DNA of 7,370 nt from Gammaproteobacteria bacterium (GTDB taxonomy: Bacteria > Pseudomonadota > Gammaproteobacteria > Pseudomonadales > Porticoccaceae): positions 1-7,370 of the forward strand of contig SBGI01000138.1 of NCBI GenBank assembly GCA_006227015.1, read 5' to 3'. Positions 1 to 7,370 of this stretch are shown here, in pieces. Under the pieces are notes generated by a model. The model saw only the letters and a program-made list of their open reading frames with translations, made no database searches and was not told the DNA's origin. Position 1 is the stretch's first letter. Every line of letters starts with the position of its first letter. The translations under genes and the position numbers were made by a program.

Positions 1-1887
<1,887 letters not shown>

Positions 1888-1901
1888 ATTTGTAATAACT
1901 T

Positions 1902-1936
1902 ATCCGTCACGCACAACGGATTGCCATGAATATGGC
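1902..1936. repeat. Two adjacent short inverted repeats after uvrB
   Basis: ATCCGT (1902-1907) is mirrored by ACGGAT (1916-1921) across 8 bases, and GCCAT (1923-1927) by ATGGC (1932-1936) across 4 bases. The second repeat overlaps a candidate -35 box. The stems are short, and the only T run comes five bases later (TTTT at 1942-1945), so this is at best a weak uvrB terminator. It could equally be an operator for the downstream phosphoribosyltransferase genes, or chance. Confidence 0.35.
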
Positions 1937-1950
1937 GTCAGTTTTATACC
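1921..1950 (+). promoter_or_regulatory. Candidate sigma70 promoter for the phosphoribosyltransferase pair
   Basis: TTGCCA (1921-1926, 5 of 6 matches to TTGACA) and TATACC (1945-1950, 4 of 6 to TATAAT) are separated by 18 bases. Transcription would start near 1957, leaving a leader of about 35 bases. The call rests on consensus matching only. Co-transcription with uvrB is not excluded, because no convincing terminator lies between. Confidence 0.4.
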
Positions 1951-1991
1951 CCTCCTAGACTTAAATAAAAATACATGGGGGTGTTTATGCC

Positions 1992-2624
1992 ATGATTTTT
2001 CGCGATCGGCACGATGCGGGCAGGCAGTTGGCCAGCTTGTTAGAAGACCGCTACTGTGGCGAGGAGGGTGTGGTTTACGCTTTGCCTCGGGGCGGAGTGC
2101 CTTTGGCGGCCTTGGTAGCCAAGGCTTTGCAGATGCCTATGGACTTGGTAATACCGAGAAAAATTGGCCACCCTAATAATCCCGAATATGCCATTTGTGC
2201 CGTCGCAGAAGGCGGAGAATTGCTGTGCAATGAGTCCGAGCGCGAATATGTGGATGAGAGCTGGCTCCAACGCCAGGTCATTGAGGCCGTCGAAGAAGCT
2301 CGCCGACGCCGAGAGCAGTATCTGGTCGGTAGGAACCCCTTGCCCATCAGGGGCAAGACAGCGGTGGTGGTGGATGATGGTATTGCTACCGGACTGACCA
2401 TGCGCGCGGCCATCTGTGACATCAAGTCGCGTTGTCCTGCTCGAATCGTGGTGGCGATACCGGTTATTCCCGCTGATACCTATGCGATGTTGCAGACAGA
2501 GGTCGATGATGTGGTGGCCATTCTGGTTGAGCGCACCTATCTGGGAGCTGTTGGCAGTTACTACCTGGATTTTCCACAGCTAGATGACCGTGATGTGATC
2601 GAGCTGATGATGGAGCAGGGCTGA
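1992..2624 (+). CDS. Predicted phosphoribosyltransferase, COG1926 type
   Basis: This 210-residue cytoplasmic protein has a type I phosphoribosyltransferase fold. The family binds PRPP and usually joins its phosphoribosyl group to a nucleobase; the substrate of this branch is not known to me. Visible are LPRGGVP (31-37), which is the early loop of the fold, RKIGHPNNPEYAICAVAEGG (56-75), typical of COG1926 proteins, and the PRPP-binding segment VVVDDGIATGLT (126-137 region) with the paired acidic residues and the TGLT loop intact. The C-terminal FPQLDDRDVIELM also fits the family. The chosen ATG has a G-rich but poor ribosome site, GGGGGTG (1977-1983), 8 bases upstream. The ATG at 1987 is out of frame. 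Its stop overlaps the start of the next gene by one base, so the two are almost certainly translationally coupled. Confidence 0.85.
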   Translation: MIFRDRHDAGRQLASLLEDRYCGEEGVVYALPRGGVPLAALVAKALQMPMDLVIPRKIGHPNNPEYAICAVAEGGELLCNESEREYVDESWLQRQVIEAVEEARRRREQYLVGRNPLPIRGKTAVVVDDGIATGLTMRAAICDIKSRCPARIVVAIPVIPADTYAMLQTEVDDVVAILVERTYLGAVGSYYLDFPQLDDRDVIELMMEQG

Positions 2625-3247
2625 TGGTGATGTCGCCGCCTGACACCACTGCTTCTCAGGCTGAGTCCCTCTCTCAGCGCATTCTTGCCAGAACCCGTCA
2701 TCTTGGCAAAGGCCTGATTCATGCTGGGAGCTTTTTGAACCACCGCGTTGATATCGGGTTGATAAATGAAATCGGTGTGGGGTTTGCTAGTGAGTTTGCA
2801 CGGGTAGGAGTCAGAGATATCTCGCTGGTAGTGACGGCTGAGACCAGTGGTATCGCACCGGCGCTGGTTACAGCTCAGGCACTGGGTGTCCCTATGGTAT
2901 TTGCCCGGAAGCAGCGACCGTCAACCATGGTGGGTGATAGTTATTCAGTGACAGTCCCCAGCCATACCAAGGGGCGGTCAGTTGAACTGAGTATTTGTGC
3001 CGACTACCTGTCAGCTAAGGATAGAGTGGTCTTGATTGATGATTTTCTCGGTAGTGGTCTGACGGCGAGGGGGATGCTGCAGCTACTTGAGCAGAGCGGT
3101 TGTCGGGTTTGTGCACTGGGCTTTGTGCTGGAGAAGGTCTACGAAGGCGGCAGGGACGCGATTGATGAATCTGATGTTCCCATTATTTCCCTGGCAAGGA
3201 TGGACCTTGTGGAGCAGCAACTGGTGCTGTGTGCGGAGGATGACTAG
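2624..3247 (+). CDS. Xanthine phosphoribosyltransferase-like protein (Xpt family)
   Basis: This 207-residue protein matches the Bacillus-type xanthine phosphoribosyltransferase, which converts xanthine and PRPP to XMP and pyrophosphate in purine salvage. The shared landmarks are GSFLNHRVD (35-43), ETSGIAPAL (73-81), LGVPMVFARK (87-96), the PRPP-binding loop VLIDDFLGSGLT (136-147) and the stretch GFVLEKVYEGGRD (166-178). B. subtilis Xpt has 194 residues and ANGQA where this protein has GSGLT, the more usual type I loop, so substrate preference may differ. The extra length is mainly N-terminal. ATG 2624 is preceded by GGAG (2612-2615) and shares its A with the upstream stop (TGATG). ATG 2630 is a possible alternative start. 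Xanthine specificity is inferred from similarity only; another purine is possible. Confidence 0.82.
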   Translation: MVMSPPDTTASQAESLSQRILARTRHLGKGLIHAGSFLNHRVDIGLINEIGVGFASEFARVGVRDISLVVTAETSGIAPALVTAQALGVPMVFARKQRPSTMVGDSYSVTVPSHTKGRSVELSICADYLSAKDRVVLIDDFLGSGLTARGMLQLLEQSGCRVCALGFVLEKVYEGGRDAIDESDVPIISLARMDLVEQQLVLCAEDD

Positions 3248-3304
3248 ATGCGTTGTGGTTGCCGAGTGCAGCGGTCAGTGGAAGCAAAAATCCGGTACAA
3301 GTAA
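3248..3304 (+). CDS. Possible 18-residue microprotein after the PRT pair
   Basis: An ATG directly follows the TAG stop of the Xpt-like gene and opens an 18-codon frame, MRCGCRVQRSVEAKIRYK, ending in TAA at the base of the terminator. A near-ideal Shine-Dalgarno site, GGAGGA (3235-3240), sits 7 bases upstream. The peptide is basic (3 Lys, 4 Arg), has a CGC pair of cysteines and no membrane segment. I do not recognise it. The ribosome site lies inside codons for the acidic Xpt-like tail, so the arrangement could be chance. The predicted terminator would include the stop codon, which is tight but possible. Confidence 0.3.
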   Translation: MRCGCRVQRSVEAKIRYK

Positions 3305-3331
3305 AAAGCCCACTTTGAAGGTGGGCTTTTT
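3303..3331. terminator. Bidirectional intrinsic terminator
   Basis: AAAAAGCCCAC (3303-3313) and GTGGGCTTTTT (3321-3331) form an 11-bp stem with loop TTTGAAG. An A run on one side and a T run on the other let it work in both directions. It would end the phosphoribosyltransferase transcript on the + strand and the exported-protein transcript on the - strand, whose stop lies 20 bases away. Confidence 0.9.
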
Positions 3332-3350
3332 ATTAGACGTTGATTCAGTG

Positions 3351-3752
3351 TTAATCCGCTGCACAAGTTCCTGCAAATCGCATCTGCTGACCGCTGTGGC
3401 CAAGATCCCGGCTAAAACCGGATTCACCGATTCCTGTAGACCACTCAAAGGCACCACTACCAAAGCGGTAGGAGAAAATCATGCCTTCATTTTTAGCCAT
3501 GACCGCAAAGTTGTTATTGATTTGCAGCTTAAGGTCATGATTTTCAGTCTTGGTGCCACTGCTGTTGGTAATGGTCAACATATCACCACTCATACTGAAC
3601 TTGAATGTTTCGCCATTGGAGTCAACGGAAGCCCCGGCCCCAGTTCGATAGATGCTGGCAATTGTACAGGTATAGCTGTCGCCATCTGCAGCGTAGATAT
3701 TGGCTGACATGAGCAGCATAAGTGCCAAGCCTGTAACAATTAATTTCTTCAT
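3351..3752 (-). CDS. Small exported protein of unknown function
   Basis: I do not recognise this 133-residue protein. It starts with a clear Sec signal peptide: MKK, then a hydrophobic core (residues 4-16) and a likely signal peptidase I cut after A21 (NIYA|ADG), leaving about 112 residues in the periplasm or outside. The mature part is rich in Gly, Ser, Thr and alternating polar and hydrophobic residues, such as ETFKFSMSGDMLTITNSS, suggesting a beta-sheet fold. It has only two cysteines, C29 near the mature N-terminus and C130 near the C-terminus, well placed for a disulfide joining the ends. AAGG lies 8 bases before the ATG. A lipoprotein gene lies 87 bases upstream on the same strand, and no terminator is seen between them, so they may be co-transcribed. 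Confidence 0.8.
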   Translation of the reverse strand: MKKLIVTGLALMLLMSANIYAADGDSYTCTIASIYRTGAGASVDSNGETFKFSMSGDMLTITNSSGTKTENHDLKLQINNNFAVMAKNEGMIFSYRFGSGAFEWSTGIGESGFSRDLGHSGQQMRFAGTCAAD

Positions 3753-3796
3753 CTGGACAACCTTATGTTATGAGTGGGCGCTTGGTTCTGATCATC

Positions 3797-3823
3797 GAGC
3801 ATTAAAAGGTAGACTCGCCACAA
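3797..3823 (-). promoter_or_regulatory. Weak candidate promoter for the exported protein gene
   Basis: Read on the - strand, TTGATT is followed 15 bases later by TTTAAT, about 45 bases upstream of the 3752 start codon. The -10 is good (5 of 6) but the spacing is short for sigma70 and the -35 is only 4 of 6. The gene may instead depend on the upstream lipoprotein promoter. Box positions are approximate. Confidence 0.25.
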
Positions 3824-3839
3824 TCAAAATAGTTGCAGG

Positions 3840-4208
3840 TTAACGACGCCGATAGCTCGAGAGCTTGTGGGTGAAAAATCCGCATACGTAGTAGTCACCT
3901 TTCAGTTTGGCCTTGTTGATAACGTCGTTGCTATCAGTGTAGGCATTCAACCGGCAACTTATATCAATGGTATTGTTGGTGAAGGCGGTATCCTTCTTTA
4001 CATTCTGTAGTTGTGAAGGCTCTGTCTGTTGCCAGTAATAAAGCGTCCCACCGTCCTTGCTTGACTGTCCATCCGGCTCCCCAAACATGCTGACCAGATG
4101 ACTGATAGGTTTACCCTCAATGCTTTGCAGAGCGGTTTTTTCCGAAGATGTAGCGCACCCTGCCAACAACAAACTCAAGGTAAGGGCAGCAATCAACATT
4201 CTAAGCAT
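3840..4208 (-). CDS. Putative outer-membrane lipoprotein of unknown function
   Basis: This 122-residue protein has a lipoprotein signal peptide, MLRMLIAALTLSLLLAGC, with lipobox LAGC and the lipidated cysteine at residue 18. Ala follows the cysteine rather than Asp, so the Lol system should carry it to the outer membrane. The mature part begins with a segment (about 27-60: IEGKPISHLVSMFGEPDG, then YYW) that loosely recalls the BamE/SmpA-OmlA-like pattern of a short helix, a Gly-x-Pro turn and an aromatic strand. That is only a resemblance. C85 and C109 could form a disulfide, and the tail is basic (SSYRRR). ATG 4208 was chosen because GAGG lies 8 bases upstream and the signal peptide then has normal form; an ATG at 4229 would add an acidic MDNEDYP leader. 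Confidence 0.8.
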   Translation of the reverse strand: MLRMLIAALTLSLLLAGCATSSEKTALQSIEGKPISHLVSMFGEPDGQSSKDGGTLYYWQQTEPSQLQNVKKDTAFTNNTIDISCRLNAYTDSNDVINKAKLKGDYYVCGFFTHKLSSYRRR

Positions 4209-4247
4209 GGGGTAATCCTCATTATCCATCGTTCTGAAGCAGGGCGC

Positions 4248-4276
4248 AGTGTAACCCTGTCAGCTGTTTTTGTGCA
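4248..4276 (-). promoter_or_regulatory. Candidate promoter for the lipoprotein gene
   Basis: On the - strand TGCACA (4276-4271) and TACACT (4253-4248) are 17 bases apart, each matching the sigma70 consensus at 4 of 6 positions. Transcription would start near 4241, about 33 bases before the ATG. It lies just beyond the tRNA terminator, so the lipoprotein probably has its own transcript. Confidence 0.4.
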
Positions 4277-4311
4277 CCCGGCAAGTTGTCAGGTAGGAGA
4301 AAAAGGGCAAC

Positions 4312-4340
4312 AAAAAGCCCACCGATGTGGTGGGCTTTTT
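4312..4340. terminator. Bidirectional intrinsic terminator next to tRNA-Val
   Basis: AAAAAGCCCACC (4312-4323) and GGTGGGCTTTTT (4329-4340) form a 12-bp stem with the 5-base loop GATGT. On the - strand it begins five bases after the tRNA CCA end and should terminate that transcript. The longer T run (4336-4342) is on the + strand, where no gene precedes it, so it may also block antisense transcription into the tRNA gene. Confidence 0.88.
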
Positions 4341-4345
4341 TTATT

Positions 4346-4422
4346 TGGTAGGCACGAGTGGATTCGAACCACCGACCCCCACCATGTCAAGGTGGTGCTC
4401 TAACCAACTGAGCTACGTGCCT
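4346..4422 (-). tRNA. tRNA-Val (anticodon GAC)
   Basis: The - strand folds as a complete 77-base tRNA with CCA encoded. It has a seven-pair acceptor stem AGGCACG/CGTGCCT, U8 and A9, a D stem GCTC/GAGC with loop AGTTGGTTA, an anticodon stem CCACC/GGTGG around loop TTGACAT, variable loop GGGTC, and a T stem GGTGG/CCACT around TTCGAAT, with discriminator A73. The anticodon GAC (complement of 4386-4388) reads valine codons GUC and GUU. It stands as a single gene between its own promoter and a terminator. Confidence 0.97.
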
Positions 4423-4452
4423 GCTATTTTGACGCTCTGCAAAGAGGCGCGT

Positions 4453-4481
4453 AATTTACCAGCCGGCCTGCAGCATGACAA
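4453..4481 (-). promoter_or_regulatory. Promoter of tRNA-Val with GC-rich discriminator
   Basis: Read on the - strand, TTGTCA (4481-4476, 5 of 6) and TAAATT (4458-4453, 4 of 6) are separated by 17 bases. The bases after the -10 are ACGCGCC, a GC-rich discriminator of the kind that makes stable-RNA promoters sensitive to ppGpp. Start near 4446 leaves a leader of about 24 bases before the mature tRNA. Confidence 0.65.
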
Positions 4482-4515
4482 GCCTGAATCAAGGCTTTTG
4501 GGTCCTTATAACGGT

Positions 4516-4543
4516 TTGATTCTTAATGTGATGGCGGTAGAAT
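4516..4543 (+). promoter_or_regulatory. Promoter of the thrS operon with GC-rich discriminator
   Basis: TTGATT (4516-4521, 4 of 6) and TAGAAT (4538-4543, 5 of 6) are 16 bases apart and are followed directly by GCCCCGC. Transcription would begin near 4550, giving a leader of about 75 bases. The GC-rich discriminator suggests stringent control, as expected for translation genes. It lies back to back with the tRNA-Val promoter. Confidence 0.6.
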
Positions 4544-4563
4544 GCCCCGCTCACTCTTTTGGC

Positions 4564-4606
4564 GCTGCAACGCAGCATTAACCATGTGGCCTTTGGTAGG
4601 GGTCAC
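4564..4606 (+). promoter_or_regulatory. thrS leader with two possible hairpins
   Basis: In the predicted leader, GCTGC (4564-4568) pairs with GCAGC (4572-4576) and GTGGCC (4586-4591) pairs with GGTCAC (4601-4606, one G-U pair). In E. coli, ThrRS represses its own translation by binding tRNA-like hairpins just upstream of thrS. The position fits such an operator, but I see no clear mimic of a tRNA-Thr anticodon arm, so the role is inference. Confidence 0.35.
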
Positions 4607-4625
4607 CACTGGAAAGGATCGAACA

Positions 4626-6551
4626 ATGCCTGTAATTACCCTCCCTGACGGCAGTCAACGCACCTATTCAAAACCTGTTTCCATCCACGAGATTGCCTCC
4701 GATATCGGCCCCGGGCTTGCCAAAGCTGCCCTGGCGGGCAAGATTGATGAGCAACTGCTGGATACTTCTTATGTCATTGAGCAGGACGCCGAGCTAGCCA
4801 TTATCACCGAGCGTTCGGATGAAGGGTTGGAAATCATTCGTCACTCCACCGCGCATTTGTTGGCGCAGGCGGTGAAACAACTGTTTCCTGAGGCGCAGGT
4901 CACCATTGGCCCTGTGATTGAAAACGGTTTCTACTACGATTTCGCCTACGAGCGCCCCTTTACGCCGGAAGATCTGGAGGCTATTGAGGCCAAAATGACC
5001 GAGCTGTCAGAGGCAGACAGCAACGTGGAGCGTCGCGTACTTTCCCGGGACGAAGCGGTGAGCTATTTCCGGGGCCTCGGTGAAGCCTACAAGGCAGAGA
5101 TCATTGAGAGCATTCCCTCGAACGAGGAGTTGTCCCTTTATCGCCAGGGCGATTTTGAAGATCTCTGTCGTGGTCCGCACGTGCCATCCACAGGCAAACT
5201 GAAGTATTTCAAACTGATGAAAGTGGCCGGCGCCTACTGGCGTGGAGACTCCAACAATGAGATGTTGCAACGTATTTACGGCACTGCCTGGACCAGTAAA
5301 AAAGAGCTGAAAGCATACCTGCATCGTCTGGAAGAAGCCGAGAAGCGCGATCATCGAAAACTAGCCAAGAAATTTGATTTGTTCCACCTGCAGGAAGAGG
5401 CTCCGGGTATGGTGTTCTGGCATCCCAAGGGCTGGAGCATCTACACGCAGATTGAAAGTTACATGCGTGACGTACAGGTGAAAAATGGTTACCGGGAAAT
5501 TAAAACGCCTCAGGTTGTGGATCGCACACTGTGGGAGCGTTCCGGGCACTGGGACAAATTCCGGGAAAACATGTTTACCGTAGAGTCCGAAGCGCGGGAT
5601 TACGCCGTCAAACCCATGAATTGTCCCTGTCATATCCAGGTTTTTAACCAGGGGCTGAAGAGCTACCGCGATCTGCCGTTGCGACTGGCGGAATTCGGTT
5701 CCTGTCACCGCAATGAAGCCTCCGGCACGTTGCAGGGGCTGATGAGGGTTCGCGGTTTTGTTCAGGACGATGCCCATATTTTCTGTGCCGAATCGCAGAT
5801 TCAGGATGAAGTTTCTGTGTTTACTGATCTGCTGTTTGAGGTGTATCGGGACTTTGGGTTTGAAAATGTGATTATTCGGCTCTCCACCCGCCCCGAGCAG
5901 CGTGTCGGTAGTGATGAGGTTTGGGATAAAGCCGAGAAAGCACTGGCAGACGCGTTGGTGGCTAAAGGCCTCGACTACGAATTGTTGCCAGGCGAAGGTG
6001 CTTTTTACGGCCCGAAAATCGAGTTTTCCCTGAAAGACTGTCTGGGGCGGGTCTGGCAATGTGGCACGATACAGGTGGATTTTTCCATGCCCGGTCGGCT
6101 GGACGCCCAGTATGTGTCGGAAGACGGTTCCCGCCAGGTGCCGGTGATGCTGCACCGCGCCATTTTGGGCTCGTTTGAGCGATTTATCGGTATTCTGATT
6201 GAGCACTATGAAGGGGCTTTCCCCACTTGGCTGGCGCCCTGTCAGGCTGTGGTCATGAATATTACCGATTCTCAGGCAGAATATGTGTCTGGCGTGGTGG
6301 ATGCCTTGAAAAACAAGGGCTTCCGCGTTGAAAATGACTTGAGAAACGAAAAGATCGGCTTTAAAATCCGCGAGCACACAATTCAGAAGACTCCCTATCT
6401 GCTGGTAATAGGTGATCGGGAAGTAGAAACGCAGACCGTGGCAGTACGTACCCGGAGCGGTGAAGACCTTGGCGCGATGCAGGTTTCAGCCTTTGCCGAG
6501 CTTCTCGCCCAAGACGTCAAACGCCGCGGTCGCGTTCGTTTAAAAGACTGA
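4626..6551 (+). CDS. thrS: Threonyl-tRNA synthetase
   Basis: ThrRS charges tRNA-Thr with threonine and hydrolyses Ser-tRNA-Thr. The product has 641 residues (E. coli 642) with every domain present: an N-terminal TGS-type domain (about 1-62); the editing domain with H73, H77, C181 and H185; the class II catalytic core with zinc ligands C333, H384 and H510, motif 2 arginine R362 and motif 3 [11 protein letters not shown] with R519; and the C-terminal anticodon-binding domain (about 535-641). ATG 4626 gives the exact family N-terminus [10 protein letters not shown] and has AAGGA (4614-4618) 7 bases upstream. The frame is open further upstream, but that part overlaps the -10 box. C335 replaces the Gly of E. 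coli in NCPGH, a variant I believe is common in pseudomonads. First gene of the translation operon; infC follows after 13 bases. Confidence 0.98.
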   Translation: MPVITLPDGSQRTYSKPVSIHEIASDIGPGLAKAALAGKIDEQLLDTSYVIEQDAELAIITERSDEGLEIIRHSTAHLLAQAVKQLFPEAQVTIGPVIENGFYYDFAYERPFTPEDLEAIEAKMTELSEADSNVERRVLSRDEAVSYFRGLGEAYKAEIIESIPSNEELSLYRQGDFEDLCRGPHVPSTGKLKYFKLMKVAGAYWRGDSNNEMLQRIYGTAWTSKKELKAYLHRLEEAEKRDHRKLAKKFDLFHLQEEAPGMVFWHPKGWSIYTQIESYMRDVQVKNGYREIKTPQVVDRTLWERSGHWDKFRENMFTVESEARDYAVKPMNCPCHIQVFNQGLKSYRDLPLRLAEFGSCHRNEASGTLQGLMRVRGFVQDDAHIFCAESQIQDEVSVFTDLLFEVYRDFGFENVIIRLSTRPEQRVGSDEVWDKAEKALADALVAKGLDYELLPGEGAFYGPKIEFSLKDCLGRVWQCGTIQVDFSMPGRLDAQYVSEDGSRQVPVMLHRAILGSFERFIGILIEHYEGAFPTWLAPCQAVVMNITDSQAEYVSGVVDALKNKGFRVENDLRNEKIGFKIREHTIQKTPYLLVIGDREVETQTVAVRTRSGEDLGAMQVSAFAELLAQDVKRRGRVRLKD

Positions 6552-6555
6552 AGTC

Positions 6556-6567
6556 GGAGATTGGATT
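6556..6567 (+). promoter_or_regulatory. infC ribosome binding site and ATT start codon
   Basis: GGAG (6556-6559) is followed after 5 bases by ATT (6565-6567), then ATC. No ATG lies at a usable distance: the first in-frame ATG, at 6610, is 18 bases beyond the nearest G-rich run (6586-6591). This mirrors E. coli infC, where an AUU start lets IF3 reject its own mRNA and so autoregulate. ATC 6568 (spacing 8) is the only close competitor. Confidence 0.8.
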
Positions 6568-7110
6568 ATCAAGAAAAACTATGGCAAGGGGACAGCTAAA
6601 CGGTCTCGAATGAATGAAGAGATCGATGTTCTCGAAGTGCGTTTGATCAATGCCGAGGGCGAACAGGCGGGCATTGTCAGTATTGAAGAAGCCCTGAGTG
6701 CAGCGACGGCAGCCGGTCTGGATCTGGTGGAAATTTCTCCAGATGCGGAACCCCCAGTCTGCAAGGTCATGGACTATGGCAAAAAGCTGTTCGAAGCCAA
6801 AAAACAGCAAGCTGCGCAGCGCAAGAAGCAAAAGCAGACTCAGGTTAAGGAAATGAAGTTTCGTCCGGGAACGGACATTGGGGATTACCAGATCAAGTTA
6901 CGTAACCTGATCAGGTTCCTCGAAAATGGGGATAAGGCCAAGATAACCCTGAGGTTTCGTGGTCGTGAGATGGCTCACCAGGAACTCGGTATGGAAATGC
7001 TCAAGCGCATTGAGCAGGACCTTGAGGAGCTGGGTACCGTCGAACAATTTCCCAAAATGGAAGGGCGTCAACTTACCATGGTGATTGCCCCCAAGAGCAG
7101 GAAGAAGTAA
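6565..7110 (+). CDS. infC: Translation initiation factor IF-3
   Basis: IF3 binds the 30S subunit, prevents premature 50S joining and proofreads start codon and initiator tRNA. Read from ATT 6565 the protein has 181 residues (E. coli 180). It has a basic N-terminal tail ([15 protein letters not shown]), an N-domain with [16 protein letters not shown] and the signature [20 protein letters not shown], a Lys/Gln-rich linker helix, and a C-domain with [39 protein letters not shown] split across two strands, and a [14 protein letters not shown] end. An ATG start at 6610 would give only 166 residues and lose the conserved tail. It lies 13 bases after thrS, so it is co-transcribed, although in E. coli internal thrS promoters also serve infC. 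Confidence 0.95.
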   Translation: MIKKNYGKGTAKRSRMNEEIDVLEVRLINAEGEQAGIVSIEEALSAATAAGLDLVEISPDAEPPVCKVMDYGKKLFEAKKQQAAQRKKQKQTQVKEMKFRPGTDIGDYQIKLRNLIRFLENGDKAKITLRFRGREMAHQELGMEMLKRIEQDLEELGTVEQFPKMEGRQLTMVIAPKSRKK

Positions 7111-7230
7111 TCCGTAAGCGGTGGCCCTGGCCACTATCAACTCCTACGGCACTACCCGCGTTCAGCCTTTGGCAGACTGTCCGGGAGTGACTTCTCCATA
7201 TTAGTAACCCGTCGTAAACGGAGAACCAAA
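7111..7230 (+). promoter_or_regulatory. infC-rpmI spacer, probable translational operator
   Basis: This 120-base spacer holds a tight hairpin GTGGC-CCTG-GCCAC (7121-7134) and several sequences that can pair with the rpmI ribosome site GGAGAA (7220-7225): TTCTCC (7192-7197), CTCC (7141-7144), and TCCGT (7111-7115) with ACGGA (7218-7222). CCGT (7209-7212) can also pair with ACGG (7218-7221). GGAG (7184-7187) could instead capture CTCC (7194-7197) and free the ribosome site. In E. coli, ribosomal protein L20 represses rpmI and rplT at a structured site in this position. Which pairings form here is inference. Confidence 0.5.
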
Positions 7231-7370
7231 ATGCCAAAAGCAAAAGCCCATAGCGGTGCAGCCAAGCGTTTCAAGAAAACCAGCGCTGGCTACAAGCACA
7301 AACACGCTAACAGAAGTCACATCCTCACAAAAATGTCCCAGAAGCGTAAGCGTCATCTGCGGGGCACCAG
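7231..7370 (+). CDS. rpmI: Ribosomal protein bL35 (3' end outside window)
   Basis: The first 46 residues of bL35, a small basic protein of the 50S subunit, are present and the frame runs off the window. [31 protein letters not shown] and KRKRHLRG match the E. coli protein (65 residues), so about 20 residues are missing. GGAG (7220-7223) lies 7 bases before the ATG. rplT (bL20) is expected next, as in other thrS-infC operons, but is not in the window. Confidence 0.97.
   Translation, partial: MPKAKAHSGAAKRFKKTSAGYKHKHANRSHILTKMSQKRKRHLRGT

Noticed and set aside
3087..3707. Open frame (206 codons) on the + strand across the terminator and the exported-protein gene
   Set aside because: It overlaps the Xpt-like gene, runs through a strong terminator, and is antisense to a gene with a clear signal peptide and ribosome site.
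4209..4229. Upstream ATG for the lipoprotein
   Set aside because: It would place the acidic residues DNED ahead of the signal peptide. GAGG is correctly spaced for ATG 4208 instead.
4480..4499. AAGCCT/AGGCTT hairpin followed by TTTT as a + strand terminator
   Set aside because: The stem is only 6 bp with a short T run, and no + strand gene lies upstream to terminate. It is mentioned only as an inverted repeat between promoters.
4542..4625. Extended N-terminus for ThrRS from ATG 4542
   Set aside because: The ATG falls inside the predicted -10 box. The family N-terminus begins exactly at 4626, which has a good ribosome site.
5614..5634. NCPCH instead of NCPGH next to the zinc-binding cysteine of ThrRS
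   Set aside because: The three zinc ligands are intact, and from memory the Cys variant is usual in Pseudomonas-type ThrRS, so it is not a defect or a novelty.
5361..6377. Long open frame (338 codons) on the - strand opposite thrS
   Set aside because: It lies wholly antisense to the well-conserved ThrRS catalytic and anticodon domains, and its product shows no recognisable domain. Long antisense frames like this arise from the codon use of the real gene.

Overview
The window looks like an ordinary chromosomal stretch of a gammaproteobacterium. UvrB, ThrRS and IF3 all read like Pseudomonas or E. coli homologues; for example, UvrB resembles the Pseudomonas type and ThrRS starts [12 protein letters not shown] as in E. 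coli. The thrS-infC-rpmI order is the classic gammaproteobacterial translation operon. The exact genus cannot be fixed by eye; a marine Pseudomonas- or Cellvibrio-related lineage is only a guess. I see no mobile element, CRISPR array, phage gene or rRNA.

Layout. Positions 1-1887 hold uvrB on the + strand, cut by the window edge in its Walker A motif, so about 43 residues are missing. After a 104-base gap with its own candidate promoter comes a + strand pair of phosphoribosyltransferase (PRT) genes that overlap by one base (1992-2624 and 2624-3247). The first is a COG1926-type predicted PRT and the second resembles Gram-positive xanthine PRT (Xpt). An 18-codon frame with a near-ideal Shine-Dalgarno site follows directly and ends in a bidirectional terminator (3303-3331).

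Next is a small - strand island with two short exported proteins of unknown function: a lipoprotein (3840-4208) and a 133-residue periplasmic protein (3351-3752). A second terminator (4312-4340), whose stem shares its core sequence with the first, separates the island from a - strand tRNA-Val(GAC) gene (4346-4422).

The tRNA gene is divergent from the thrS operon on the + strand. Both have recognisable sigma70-type promoters followed by GC-rich discriminators, which suggests shared growth-rate or stringent control. The operon runs thrS (4626-6551), infC (6565-7110, read from a non-canonical ATT start) and rpmI (7231 to beyond the end). The infC-rpmI gap contains several sequences able to pair with the rpmI ribosome binding site, as expected of a ribosomal-protein translational operator.

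Functionally there are three unrelated blocks: nucleotide excision repair, probable nucleobase salvage or PRPP chemistry, and translation. The least explained items are the tandem PRT pair with its possible microprotein, and the two exported proteins. I found no convincing sign of an entirely new system.
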